Assembly (NCBI RefSeq): GCF_004923315.1
Contig: NZ_CP039649.1
Location: forward strand, 399,501 to 463,500
Direction: 5' to 3'
Length of the DNA: 64,000 nt
From: Azospirillum sp. TSA2s
GTDB taxonomy: Bacteria; Pseudomonadota; Alphaproteobacteria; Azospirillales; Azospirillaceae
In this document: positions 1 to 8,102 of the stretch, piece after piece
How the letters are laid out: each line of letters opens with the position of its first letter
Position numbering within the stretch: position 1 is the first letter of the stretch
Made by a program: the position numbers and the translations under genes
Notes under the pieces: generated by a model
Database searches by the model: none
Told to the model about the DNA's origin: nothing
The model's input: only the letters and a program-made list of their open reading frames with translations

Positions 1-62
1 GCGTCCAGCCGCCGCGTCTGGGCGGTCAGACCGCTGAGCGCGATTCCGATGCTGGCGGCCAT
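1..62 (-). CDS. Flagellar basal-body rod-like protein, 5' end only
   Basis: Only the first 20 or so codons lie in the window; the rest runs off the left edge. Read on the minus strand, the peptide begins MAASIGIALSGLTAQTRRLD. The pattern of an Ala/Ser start, an A-L-S-G-L core and a basic L-D helix resembles the N-terminal helix of flagellar rod and hook proteins (FlgB/FlgC/FlgG class). The ATG is at 62-60. Flagellar hook genes lie 6 kb away, so the assignment fits the region, but 20 residues cannot name the exact gene. Confidence 0.4.
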   Translation of the reverse strand, partial: MAASIGIALSGLTAQTRRLD

Positions 63-372
63 GACGGTTCATCCTTCGTCCGCTGGGAATGGGCGAAGTC
101 TACCACATCGATTTTCCAAGGCCAGCCGGGTGATGCCCGCGCGGTTGCGCCGTGCGATCATCGGCAGAGGCAATCGGCGGGCCGGTACAATCGCCGGGTA
201 TAATCGCCGCTGTATCTTTCGGGGTGCTTGCGCCATTATCGGACAAACGGCCGCCGCTCCCTTCCCGTATTGCCGGGTCTCCCGGTGCTTCCGGTCCCGG
301 TGGAGCCGGCCCGAAAATCCGGTCCCAGCATTCGTGGGGCCAGACAGTCGCGAGACGGGAGCCGCCGCCTGA
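63..372. other. Intergenic region between divergent genes
   Basis: About 310 bases separate the flagellar-like gene on the minus strand from the phosphatase gene on the plus strand. The open frames crossing it have no recognisable protein features and overlap one another. The only signal seen is a weak sigma-54-like element facing the flagellar gene. Confidence 0.5.
169..185 (-). promoter_or_regulatory. Possible sigma-54 promoter for the flagellar rod-like gene
   Basis: On the minus strand the sequence is CCGGCCCGCCGATTGCC. It has the GG-N10-GC spacing and the TTGC -12 block of sigma-54 promoters, but its -24 block is GGCCC rather than GGCAC. It lies about 107 bases upstream of the ATG. This is weaker than the sites upstream of flgE and dctA in this window. 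Confidence 0.25.
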
Positions 373-1206
373 ATGCCGAACTCAGCCTATGTCCTGACCG
401 TCGCCGGCCTGACCGACGTCGGGCGCACCCGCTCCCGTAACGAGGACAGTTTCCAGGCCAGCAGCGACGGTGAATTCGCGGTCGTCTGCGACGGAATGGG
501 CGGCCATGCCGGCGGCGACATCGCCAGCAGCAAGGCGGTCGAGGTGATCTGCGGTCTTCTGCAGGGTCATGCGCAAGTCGAGCCGATCACGCTGGTGGAC
601 GGGATTTCCGTGGCGGACCACGACGATGCCGACCGCACCCTGACCGACCCGGCGGGAGCCGAACCGGCGGTGCGTCTGGCCCTGTCGGTCGCACGGTCGG
701 CGGTGCAGCAGGCCAACCGGTCGATCTTCGATTTGAACACATCCCGCGGATTCGCGCAGGGGCGCGGCATGGGCACCACCGTGGCCGGCGTCTGGCGGGT
801 TCCCGGCACGGCGCAGATGGTCGTGTTCCATGCCGGGGACAGCCGGGTCTATCGCCTGCGCGACGGCGAGTTGCGCACCCTGACCCGCGACCACAGCCTT
901 TACCAGATCTGGCTCGACAACGGCGGGCGGGGGACCGCGCCGCAGCGGAACATCATCGTCCGGGCGCTCGGCACCGCGGAGGATGTGGAGCCGGAGGTCG
1001 GCGTGCATTCGCTGATGCCGGAGGACACCATCATGCTCTGTTCCGACGGGCTGAACGGCATGCTGCCGGACGGCGTCATCGCCCGCATCCTGCGGGAGGA
1101 GCCGGACCCGGCCCGCGCCGCCTCCGCCCTGGTCGAGGCGGCCAATACGGCCGGCGGGCAGGACAACGTCACCGTCGTGGTCGGACGCTTCGCCGCGACG
1201 GCGTGA
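373..1206 (+). CDS. PP2C-family serine/threonine protein phosphatase
   Basis: A 277-residue soluble PP2C/Stp1-type phosphatase that would remove phosphate from Ser/Thr residues using two metal ions. Visible family motifs are RSRNEDSF (20-27), the metal-binding VVCDGMGGHAGG (37-48, Asp40/Gly41), GMGTT, HAGDSRVYRLRDG, a late CSDGL block and the C-terminal GGQDNVTVVV. Length is close to the usual bacterial single-domain enzyme and all key aspartates are present. It converges on a membrane pseudokinase with only 9 bases between stop codons, which suggests a functional pair even though they are on opposite strands. Substrate unknown. Confidence 0.9.
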   Translation: MPNSAYVLTVAGLTDVGRTRSRNEDSFQASSDGEFAVVCDGMGGHAGGDIASSKAVEVICGLLQGHAQVEPITLVDGISVADHDDADRTLTDPAGAEPAVRLALSVARSAVQQANRSIFDLNTSRGFAQGRGMGTTVAGVWRVPGTAQMVVFHAGDSRVYRLRDGELRTLTRDHSLYQIWLDNGGRGTAPQRNIIVRALGTAEDVEPEVGVHSLMPEDTIMLCSDGLNGMLPDGVIARILREEPDPARAASALVEAANTAGGQDNVTVVVGRFAATA

Positions 1207-1215
1207 TGCCGTTCG

Positions 1216-2850
1216 TCAGGGGCCGGTGGCGATGAATTGCGCATCCGCCAGCGGGGCAGGGGCGTCGTCCGGTATCGTCGCCAGCGCGTCGGACAGGGCG
1301 GCCAGATAGTCGGCCGCCGGCTCCTGCTCCGGCCGTGGGGTTGGGAACAGGGGCGCCGCCGTGGCGATGGTCAGCAGCATCTCGGTGCCGAAGGGCGGGC
1401 CGATGGTCCAGTACCGGCCGGACTGCGGCTTGCCGTCCCCGGCCTTTTCATCCCCGGCCTTCTCGCCAAGCCGGCGCGACGCACCGGCGGCCAGTGCCGT
1501 TCCGCTGTCCGACGGGTTGGGCAGCAGGTGGACGACGTTGCCGTCGATGGTGAAGTAATCGACCTGCAACTGCACCGGACGGGCGGGCGCCCGGATCTCC
1601 AGAACCAGCGGGTCGCCGGCACTGAGATCCGGCCCCTCCAGCACGCTCGCCGCCAACGGTTCCGCCAGCCCGCGATTGGCATCCAGCGCCGTGGCGACGC
1701 TGCCCAGCGGCGCGCAGAACTGCGCATCCGCATTGGCGAGGTCGAAGCCATGGTCCCAGCCGGCGGCAAGCGCCTCGACCGTCTCGCGCACCTCCGTCTC
1801 CGCCCGCTCCCCCGCCACCGTTCCGGAAACCAGCAGCCGGCCGCCGGTCTTCTCCACCGTGACCAGCGCGCAGGGGATGGTGCGCAGCGCCTGTGCGATC
1901 TCGGCGACCGGCGGCTGCCTGCTCGCCGCCGGCGGTGAGGGCGGGGCAGAGGGAGTGGCAGAGGGAGTGGCAGCAGGAGTGGCAGCAGGGGGCGGCGTGG
2001 GTGGGGCAACCGCCGCCGATTCTGCGGCTGGACTCTCGGCCACGGTATGGGGAGGCGATGGCCAATTCAGGATCGTCACGGCAGCCACGACGCCACCCGC
2101 CAGAACCGCTCCGCCGGCCCACAACGGCCAGCGGGTGGAGCGTACAGGCGCGGCGGCCCGAGGGCGGGGCGCTCCAGTCGGGCCGCTCACCGCAAAATGC
2201 AGGGACGCAACGTCCGGGAAGGTGCCGCCGTCCCGCAGAGCCGCCAGCAGGGCCGCGACTGCCGGCCGGTCCTCATGCCCCGCCAGGATCCGTTCCGTCA
2301 GCCGGGCGGCGGCCTCCAGATCGTCCTTGTGGTCCGCCCGAGCCGCGGTCAGCGCCGCCCGTCCGAAACCGTCGACCACTGCCGCCGATCCGCTGTGACG
2401 GATGGTGTCGGCGGTCAGCGCACCATGCACGACACCAGCCCGGTGTGCGGCACTCAGCGCGTCCAGAATGCGGTCGAGCGTCGCGACCGCCTCGTCCCAC
2501 GCCAACGGACCGTCGTCCAGCCGCGCGGCGAGCGTTCGGCCTTCCGCTGGCAGGGTGGCGACGAAGGCGGTTCCCGCATGTTCACCGGACGCCAGGATGG
2601 CGGGGATCGCCGGGTGGGACAGCCGGGCCGCGGCGGTCGCCATCTGCCGGAACCGCTCCACCCCCGCGGCATCGGCGCACAGGCGGGCCAGCGGCACCGT
2701 CCACAGCTCCACCGTCTGACCGTTGCCGTCCAGCGCGCGGTGCAGCCGGGCATCGCCGTCCCGACCGATCAGGTCGAGCAGCCGGTAACGGCCAAGCCGC
2801 CGCTCCTTCTCCGTCGCCGCCGATTCGGTCGCCGTCCCGCCGCGTCGCAT
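1216..2850 (-). CDS. Membrane-anchored kinase-like protein (pseudokinase) with DUF4384-like C-terminus
   Basis: 544 residues from the ATG at 2850. Residues 20-215 follow a Ser/Thr kinase fold (N-lobe from GRYRLLDLIG, a C-lobe with AHRAGVVHGALTAD), but the catalytic HRD-x4-N loop reads VHGALTADTI (141-150) and the DFG position reads VVDGFG (158-163). The N-lobe lysine is not apparent (VELWTVPL). One membrane helix (about 241-262) is followed by a Pro/Ala/Ser-rich linker and a DUF4384-like C-terminal domain (LEIRAPARPVQLQVDYFTID ... PPFGTEMLLTIA). Topology would place the kinase-like part in the cytoplasm and the C-terminal part in the periplasm. Probably a non-catalytic regulator partnered with the adjacent PP2C enzyme. 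The frame continues open upstream to 4497, but that part is antisense to the glucosidase. Confidence 0.75.
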   Translation of the reverse strand: MRRGGTATESAATEKERRLGRYRLLDLIGRDGDARLHRALDGNGQTVELWTVPLARLCADAAGVERFRQMATAAARLSHPAIPAILASGEHAGTAFVATLPAEGRTLAARLDDGPLAWDEAVATLDRILDALSAAHRAGVVHGALTADTIRHSGSAAVVDGFGRAALTAARADHKDDLEAAARLTERILAGHEDRPAVAALLAALRDGGTFPDVASLHFAVSGPTGAPRPRAAAPVRSTRWPLWAGGAVLAGGVVAAVTILNWPSPPHTVAESPAAESAAVAPPTPPPAATPAATPSATPSAPPSPPAASRQPPVAEIAQALRTIPCALVTVEKTGGRLLVSGTVAGERAETEVRETVEALAAGWDHGFDLANADAQFCAPLGSVATALDANRGLAEPLAASVLEGPDLSAGDPLVLEIRAPARPVQLQVDYFTIDGNVVHLLPNPSDSGTALAAGASRRLGEKAGDEKAGDGKPQSGRYWTIGPPFGTEMLLTIATAAPLFPTPRPEQEPAADYLAALSDALATIPDDAPAPLADAQFIATGP

Positions 2851-3063
2851 CCCCACTCCCCGAACTGAGCCGCTGGTATAGCCGCAGCGCAGCGCGGCGG
2901 CCAAGCCCCAGGACACCCGTCCGGAAGTTTCTGTCCCGATGGCCGATCCCTGCGAAAGGCAGGGTCTTGTGACCACGAACGGCCGGTAACCTTTCGTTAG
3001 CCACGACAGGCGACTCTGGCACCGCGAACCGCTTATGCGACCTCCGGCGCGGAGCCTCCTGCC

Positions 3064-4725
3064 TTGCCCCACACATCCTCCCAGTCCAAACCGTCGGCCC
3101 CCAATGCGTCCTGGCTGAACGGGGCGGCGCTCTACCAGATCTATCCGCTGAGCTTCCGCGACCACGGCGGCGACGGCTGGGGCGACCTCGACGGCGTGAT
3201 CGAGGGGCTGGATCATGTCGCCTCGCTGGGCGTCGATGGGGTGTGGATCAGCCCCTTCTACCCGTCGCCGCGCACCGACTTCGGCTATGACGTCGCCGAC
3301 CATCGCGCGGTGGACCCGCGCATGGGCAATCTCGCCGTCTTCGACCGGCTGATCGAGCGCGCCCATGGGCTGGGGCTGAAGGTGCTGGTCGATCTGGTCT
3401 GCGGCCACACCTCCAACGCCCATCCCTGGTTCGTCGACAGCCGGCGGTCGCGGGACGGCGACAAGTCCGACTGGTATGTCTGGGCCGACGCCAAGCCCGA
3501 CGGCACCGCGCCCAACAACTGGCTGTCGGTGTTCGGTGGAGCCGCCTGGACCTGGGAGCCGCGACGGCGCCAGTATTACCTGCACCATTTCCTGGCCAGC
3601 CAGCCGGCGCTGAACCTGCACCACCCGGCCGTGATGGACGCTCTGTGCGATACGGCGGAATTCTGGATGGAGCGCGGCGTCGACGGCTTCCGCATCGATG
3701 CCGTCGATTTCTTTGCCCACGACCCGCAGCTGCGCTCCAACCCCGCCGCCGTCTGGCGCGAGGCCGAACCGCCGCTGAAGCCCTTCGCCCTGCAACAGCA
3801 TGTCTACGACATGATGCACCCGGCGATTGGCGGCATCCTGTCCCGCCTGCGCGGGACGGTGGAGCGCTATCCCGGCCGCGTCCTGCTGGGCGAGCTGTCC
3901 AGCCAGCCCGGCGCCGGCCAACGCATCGCCGCCTACTGCACGCCGCAGGGGCTGCACGCCGCCTACACCCTGTCGCTGGCGAAACAGCCCTTCAGCGCCA
4001 GGGGGTTCGCCCAGGCGCTGAGCGCCGCGGGGCGGCCGGAGTCGATCTGCTGGAGCCTGTCCAACCACGATGTGGAGCGCGCCGCCAGCCGCTGGCTGCC
4101 CGCCGGTGCCGATCCGCAGTCGTTCAACGCCCTGCTGGCGATGCTGGCGGCGGCGCTGCCCGGCACCGTCTGCCTTTATCAAGGGGAGGAACTGGCGCTG
4201 CCCAACGCGGTGCTGGAACAGCACCAGCTGCGCGACCCCTTCGGCATCACCTATTGGCCCGACTTCCAGGGCCGCGACGGCAGCCGCACGCCCATGCCCT
4301 GGCGCGCCGCCGAGCCCCACGCCGGCTTCTCCGCCGCCGAGCCCTGGCTGCCGGTGCCCGACGCCCATCTCGATCTCGCCGTCGACCGGCAGGAGCGGAC
4401 CGCCGGCAGCCCGCTGGCGGTGTGGCGTGCGGCACTCTCCCTGCGCCGCGACCTGGAGGCGCTGCGCGCCGGCGCCGTCACCGCCGTGGAGGAGCATGGC
4501 GACCTGCTGTCCTTCGAACGGGTGTCAGGGGAGGACCGCCTGCTTGCCGTCTTCAACATGGCCGACCGGCCGGCCGAGTTCGCTCTGCGCGGTCGCGGCG
4601 AACTGGAGGATCTGCCTGTCCCGCGCGTTCCGGGCGCCCTGCCGCCGGAACTGACCGCCGATGGCCGGACGTTGGTGATGCCGCCGCTGTCGGTCTTCCT
4701 GGGACGGCTGCGCACCGCCTCCTGA
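3064..4725 (+). CDS. GH13 alpha-glucosidase (oligo-1,6-glucosidase/GH13_23-like)
   Basis: A 553-residue alpha-glucan hydrolase of the alpha-amylase clan, likely cytoplasmic (no signal peptide). The N-terminal LYQIYPLSFRD and FGYDVADHRAVDP blocks are typical of alpha-glucosidases. The catalytic triad is visible: nucleophile Asp212 in GFRIDAVDF, acid/base Glu277 in LLGELSS, and transition-state Asp336 in SLSNHDVER. Conserved region I reads DLVCGHTS, with Gly where most members have Asn and the GH13_23 group has Ser. The first plausible start is TTG at 3064; no upstream ATG fits and the next Met falls inside the barrel. Divergent from the pseudokinase gene. Exact substrate cannot be read from sequence. 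Confidence 0.82.
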   Translation: MPHTSSQSKPSAPNASWLNGAALYQIYPLSFRDHGGDGWGDLDGVIEGLDHVASLGVDGVWISPFYPSPRTDFGYDVADHRAVDPRMGNLAVFDRLIERAHGLGLKVLVDLVCGHTSNAHPWFVDSRRSRDGDKSDWYVWADAKPDGTAPNNWLSVFGGAAWTWEPRRRQYYLHHFLASQPALNLHHPAVMDALCDTAEFWMERGVDGFRIDAVDFFAHDPQLRSNPAAVWREAEPPLKPFALQQHVYDMMHPAIGGILSRLRGTVERYPGRVLLGELSSQPGAGQRIAAYCTPQGLHAAYTLSLAKQPFSARGFAQALSAAGRPESICWSLSNHDVERAASRWLPAGADPQSFNALLAMLAAALPGTVCLYQGEELALPNAVLEQHQLRDPFGITYWPDFQGRDGSRTPMPWRAAEPHAGFSAAEPWLPVPDAHLDLAVDRQERTAGSPLAVWRAALSLRRDLEALRAGAVTAVEEHGDLLSFERVSGEDRLLAVFNMADRPAEFALRGRGELEDLPVPRVPGALPPELTADGRTLVMPPLSVFLGRLRTAS

Positions 4726-4877
4726 CCCCCCTCGAAAGGCAGGCATGCACATTTATGCGATGCAGGGCTCGGCATCGGATGCTTTGTTACACTCTCGCCT
4801 AAGTCGCTGTAATTCCCTGATTCATCGCGGGTTAGGGAAATCGTCAGCAATAGCAATAATCTTGCGGAGTAGCGGGA

Positions 4878-5978
4878 GTGGAAAGAAGAGCGTTTCTCAC
4901 CAAGGCCGGCGTCGGTGCCGTTTCGACCGTTGCCGCCTCGACCCTGGCGGCCCCGGCCATCGCGCAGACCCAGCCGACCATCCAGTGGCGCCTGGCTTCG
5001 AGCTTCCCGAAGAGCACCGACATCCTCGTCGGCACGTCCGAGATGATCGCCAAGCGCGTGTCGGAGGCGACCGACGGCAAGTTCCAGATCCGCGTCCATG
5101 CCGCCGGTGAGATCGTCCCCGGCCTGCAGGTGCTGGACGCCGTGCAGAACGGCACCGTCCAGTGCGGCCACACCTGCGGCTACTATTATGTCGGCAAGGA
5201 CCCGACCTTCGCCTTCGACACCGCGATTCCCTTCGGGCCCAACGCCCGGCAGCAGAATGCCTGGTACCAGTATGGCGGCGGCCAGGAGGTGATGCGCACC
5301 TTCTTCGCCAAGCACGGCATCGTCCAGTTCCCGGCGGGCAACACCGGCGCCCAGATGGGCGGCTGGTACCGCAAGGAGATCAAGTCGCTCGCCGACTTCA
5401 ACGGCCTGAAGATCCGCATCGCCGGCATCACCGGCCAGATCATGGCCAAGCTGGGCGCCGCCCCGACCCAGATCGCCGGCAGCGACATCTATCCGGCGCT
5501 GGAAAAGGGTACCATCGACGCGGTCGAGTTCGTCGGTCCCTATGACGACGAAAAGCTGGGCTTCGTCCAGGTTGCCAAATACTACTACTACCCGGGCTGG
5601 TGGGAAGGCGGGCCGCAGGTCTCGCTCTACATCAACCAGAAGGAATGGGACGCGCTGCCCAAATCCTATCAGGCGATCCTGACGGCCGCCTGCGCCGAGG
5701 CGAACAGCGCGATGACCGCCCGCTACGACGCGGAGAACGCCAAGGCGCTGAAGCGTCTGGTCGCCAAGGGCGCCCTGCTGCGCCCCTATCCGCGCGACCT
5801 GATGGAGGCCGCCCACAAGATCGCCTACGAACTGTACGACGACATCGCGAAGACCAATCCGGACTTCAAGGCCGTCTACGACAGCTGGAAGCCCTTCCTG
5901 GACGAGGTGCAGCTGTGGTTCCGCGTGGCGGAGCTGCCCTACGACAACTTCATGCAGTCGGCCGGCCGCGCCAAGTGA
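4878..5978 (+). CDS. takP: TRAP transporter solute-binding protein, TakP-like (2-oxo acid type)
   Basis: A 366-residue periplasmic binding protein of the DctP family. It starts at GTG 4878 with a twin-arginine leader (RRAFLTK, cleavage near AIAQ, about residue 30). The body closely follows TakP, the alpha-keto-acid binder of Rhodobacter: WRLASSFPKS, AGEIVPGLQVLDAV, GYYYVGKDPTFAF, GNTGAQMGGWYRKEI, IAGSDIYPALEKGTIDA, VGPYDDEKLGF and YYYYPGWWEGGP are all present. It would deliver pyruvate or other 2-oxo acids to a DctQ/DctM pair, but no TRAP membrane genes lie next to it. A strong terminator follows. Confidence 0.85.
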   Translation: MERRAFLTKAGVGAVSTVAASTLAAPAIAQTQPTIQWRLASSFPKSTDILVGTSEMIAKRVSEATDGKFQIRVHAAGEIVPGLQVLDAVQNGTVQCGHTCGYYYVGKDPTFAFDTAIPFGPNARQQNAWYQYGGGQEVMRTFFAKHGIVQFPAGNTGAQMGGWYRKEIKSLADFNGLKIRIAGITGQIMAKLGAAPTQIAGSDIYPALEKGTIDAVEFVGPYDDEKLGFVQVAKYYYYPGWWEGGPQVSLYINQKEWDALPKSYQAILTAACAEANSAMTARYDAENAKALKRLVAKGALLRPYPRDLMEAAHKIAYELYDDIAKTNPDFKAVYDSWKPFLDEVQLWFRVAELPYDNFMQSAGRAK

Positions 5979-6004
5979 CGGCGTTCCGATTCTGACGGGA
6001 AACA

Positions 6005-6035
6005 GGGGGGTGGCCGGTCCGGCCGCCCCCTTTTC
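6005..6035 (+). terminator. Rho-independent terminator of takP
   Basis: A GC-rich hairpin (GGGGG-T-GGC ... GCC-G-CCCCC) is followed by TTTTCTTTT on the plus strand. It lies 27 bases after the takP stop and before the convergent flgL stop. The T-run is on the takP side only. Confidence 0.8.
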
Positions 6036-6053
6036 TTTTCAGGCCAGCCCCCG

Positions 6054-8102
6054 TCAGGCCAGATAGTTCAGCAGCGACAGCTTCTGCGTCTGGCCGGCGA
6101 CGGTATAGGTCGCCTGCTGGACGTTCATCGCGCTGCTCAGCCGGGCCGCGACCTCGGTCTGGTCGATGCCTTCGATCTTGGCGATACGGTCGGTCACGGT
6201 GGCGATCGAGTCCGTGTGGGCGTTCTTGGTGGTTTCCAGCGTGGCGGCGTCGGACGCGACCTTGGCGTGGATCGAGCGGATCTGGTCGGTCGCCTGGGTC
6301 AGCATCTCGCGCGCCTGGGTGCTGTACTCCGTCCATTTGCCGGGATTGGCCGCCGCCGTCCGCACCAACTGCATCGCCTTCACCAGGGTCTGGAACGCCT
6401 TGTCGTCGGCGCTGACCCCGTAGGTCAGGTTCAGGTTGTCGTCGATGGTAACCTGCGACTTGCGGTACGCCTCGGCATTCTTGCCCTTGGTCAGATATTC
6501 GACATCGTAGAAGGGCAGGTCGGGCGGCTCGGCATAGGGCACGTCGATCAGGCTGTCCTGCTCCGGCGGCAAGGTGCCGACCGAGATGGTGTTCTCCAGC
6601 GACCCGTTCGTCACCTTGGCGCTGGTCGAGAACAGCGAACTGCGGCCGGGATGGTTTGGGTCAGCATTGGCCGTGCTGGTCAGGGCGATGCCCGGGCCGT
6701 TGCCGACCGCATCGATGGTGACCGGCGGGGCCGGATTCAGGTTGGCGAAATTCTGGCGCAGCTTGTCGGCCACCTGGCTGACATTGTTGACGCCGGCGGC
6801 ATAGTCGGTGTCGCTGACCGTGTAGCGAACCGTGTAGGTCTGGTAGGGCGGAAGGTCGCGCGGCTCGGTGGGATTCTTCGTGTAGTAGTTCTGGTTGTAC
6901 GGATCGTCGGGATCGCCGACCGCCACCGTGAACTCGAAGGTATCGCCGATGTCCACCGCCGCACCGTTCAGGGTGAAGCTGTCGATCTGCGGCAGCGCGG
7001 TCGTCGGCGCCTGGGTGGTGGTCGGCGCGGTGACGGTGTTCTCCACCGTGGCGGAGTTGATGACGCGGGCCGACAGGTCGAACTTCTGCCCCGGATCCTG
7101 GCCGACCAGCGTGATGATGCCGTTGGAGGTCGAGACCGTCATCGGCAGCGGCGGGCTGGCGGCGTTGATCTGGTTGGTCAGGGTCTGGGCGACGAAGGTC
7201 AGCGTCTTCGGATCGGTCCCCTGGATCTGGTAGCCGAAGGTCTTGCCGGAGACCGTCACCTCGAAATAATCGTCGGCGTTCACCACGGCGCCGTTCAGCG
7301 TGATCTTGCTGGTCTGCTTCGTCGCCATCAGGTCGGTGACCGGTTCCGTCCCGAACCGCGAGCCGGAGAACAGGTAGCGGTCGCCGAAGCGCTGGTTCAT
7401 CAGCGCCTGGATGTCGCGCATGGCGCCCTCGGCGCGGTCCTTCACCTGATCGGCCTGCGGGAAGGTGACGGAGAAGCTGCTGCTCGCCGACGCCTTCAGC
7501 GTATCGAAGCTGAGGTTCAGGATCGCGCCCTCGCCGGGGCCGCCGGAGATGTTGAAATTGTATCCCTTGCCGTCGTTGGGCGGGGTGGTGCCCAGATTGA
7601 TGGCGCGGGTGGTCTTGCCGCCCAGCCCGTCGGTCACGGTCACGTCGAAGGTGCCATTGGGGCCCTGCTGCGACGGCACCGCGGTGACGGTGTATTTGGC
7701 GCCGACCGTCAGCTTCGACTTGGCGGCGTCGACCGACAGCTTCATCCCGTCGGGATTGGTATTGATCGGCGTGGCGACGCTGGACGGACCCGGCTCGAAC
7801 GGCATCGTGGTGCTGGAGGTCCAGCTCGACACGATCGATTCCAGCGAGGTCAGCACCTTGTCGGTCGCCTGTACGCGCGGCGCCGCCATGTTGATGTTCT
7901 GGACGTAGTTGTCCTTCTTCGCCATCTCCGACCGCAGGTCCAGAAGCTTCTGCACCTCCGGGCCGTAGGCGTTGAGATCGACCGACTTCTTGCCCGTGGT
8001 CAGCTGTTCGGACAGTCGGTTGATGTCGTTCTGGCCCCCGGACAGGTTCCGGACAAGGCTCAGATATTTCGAGTAGCTGCTGACTCCCGTTATCGAGCTC
8101 AT
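6054..8102 (-). CDS. flgL: Flagellar hook-associated protein 3 (hook-filament junction)
   Basis: A 682-residue flagellin-like protein forming the second hook-filament junction layer. The N-terminal helix (about 1-100: SITGVSSYSKYLSLVRNLSG, then LSEQLTTGKK) and the C-terminal helix (about 570-682) are the paired coiled-coil ends of the flagellin family. The protein is much longer than enteric FlgL (about 317 residues). The extra middle carries two modules (about 265-355 and 374-500) of the kind also repeated in FlgE of this window. The ATG overlaps the flgK stop by four bases (ATGA), so the two are translationally coupled. Confidence 0.88.
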   Translation of the reverse strand: MSSITGVSSYSKYLSLVRNLSGGQNDINRLSEQLTTGKKSVDLNAYGPEVQKLLDLRSEMAKKDNYVQNINMAAPRVQATDKVLTSLESIVSSWTSSTTMPFEPGPSSVATPINTNPDGMKLSVDAAKSKLTVGAKYTVTAVPSQQGPNGTFDVTVTDGLGGKTTRAINLGTTPPNDGKGYNFNISGGPGEGAILNLSFDTLKASASSSFSVTFPQADQVKDRAEGAMRDIQALMNQRFGDRYLFSGSRFGTEPVTDLMATKQTSKITLNGAVVNADDYFEVTVSGKTFGYQIQGTDPKTLTFVAQTLTNQINAASPPLPMTVSTSNGIITLVGQDPGQKFDLSARVINSATVENTVTAPTTTQAPTTALPQIDSFTLNGAAVDIGDTFEFTVAVGDPDDPYNQNYYTKNPTEPRDLPPYQTYTVRYTVSDTDYAAGVNNVSQVADKLRQNFANLNPAPPVTIDAVGNGPGIALTSTANADPNHPGRSSLFSTSAKVTNGSLENTISVGTLPPEQDSLIDVPYAEPPDLPFYDVEYLTKGKNAEAYRKSQVTIDDNLNLTYGVSADDKAFQTLVKAMQLVRTAAANPGKWTEYSTQAREMLTQATDQIRSIHAKVASDAATLETTKNAHTDSIATVTDRIAKIEGIDQTEVAARLSSAMNVQQATYTVAGQTQKLSLLNYLA

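Noticed and set aside
373..2850. Type VI secretion regulatory pair (PppA/PpkA)
   Set aside because: The kinase partner lacks catalytic residues and no secretion structural gene lies in the window.
2851..4497. Upstream extension of the pseudokinase frame to more than 1000 residues
   Set aside because: It is antisense to the GH13 alpha-glucosidase, whose catalytic motifs are intact, and shows only GC-rich low-complexity composition.
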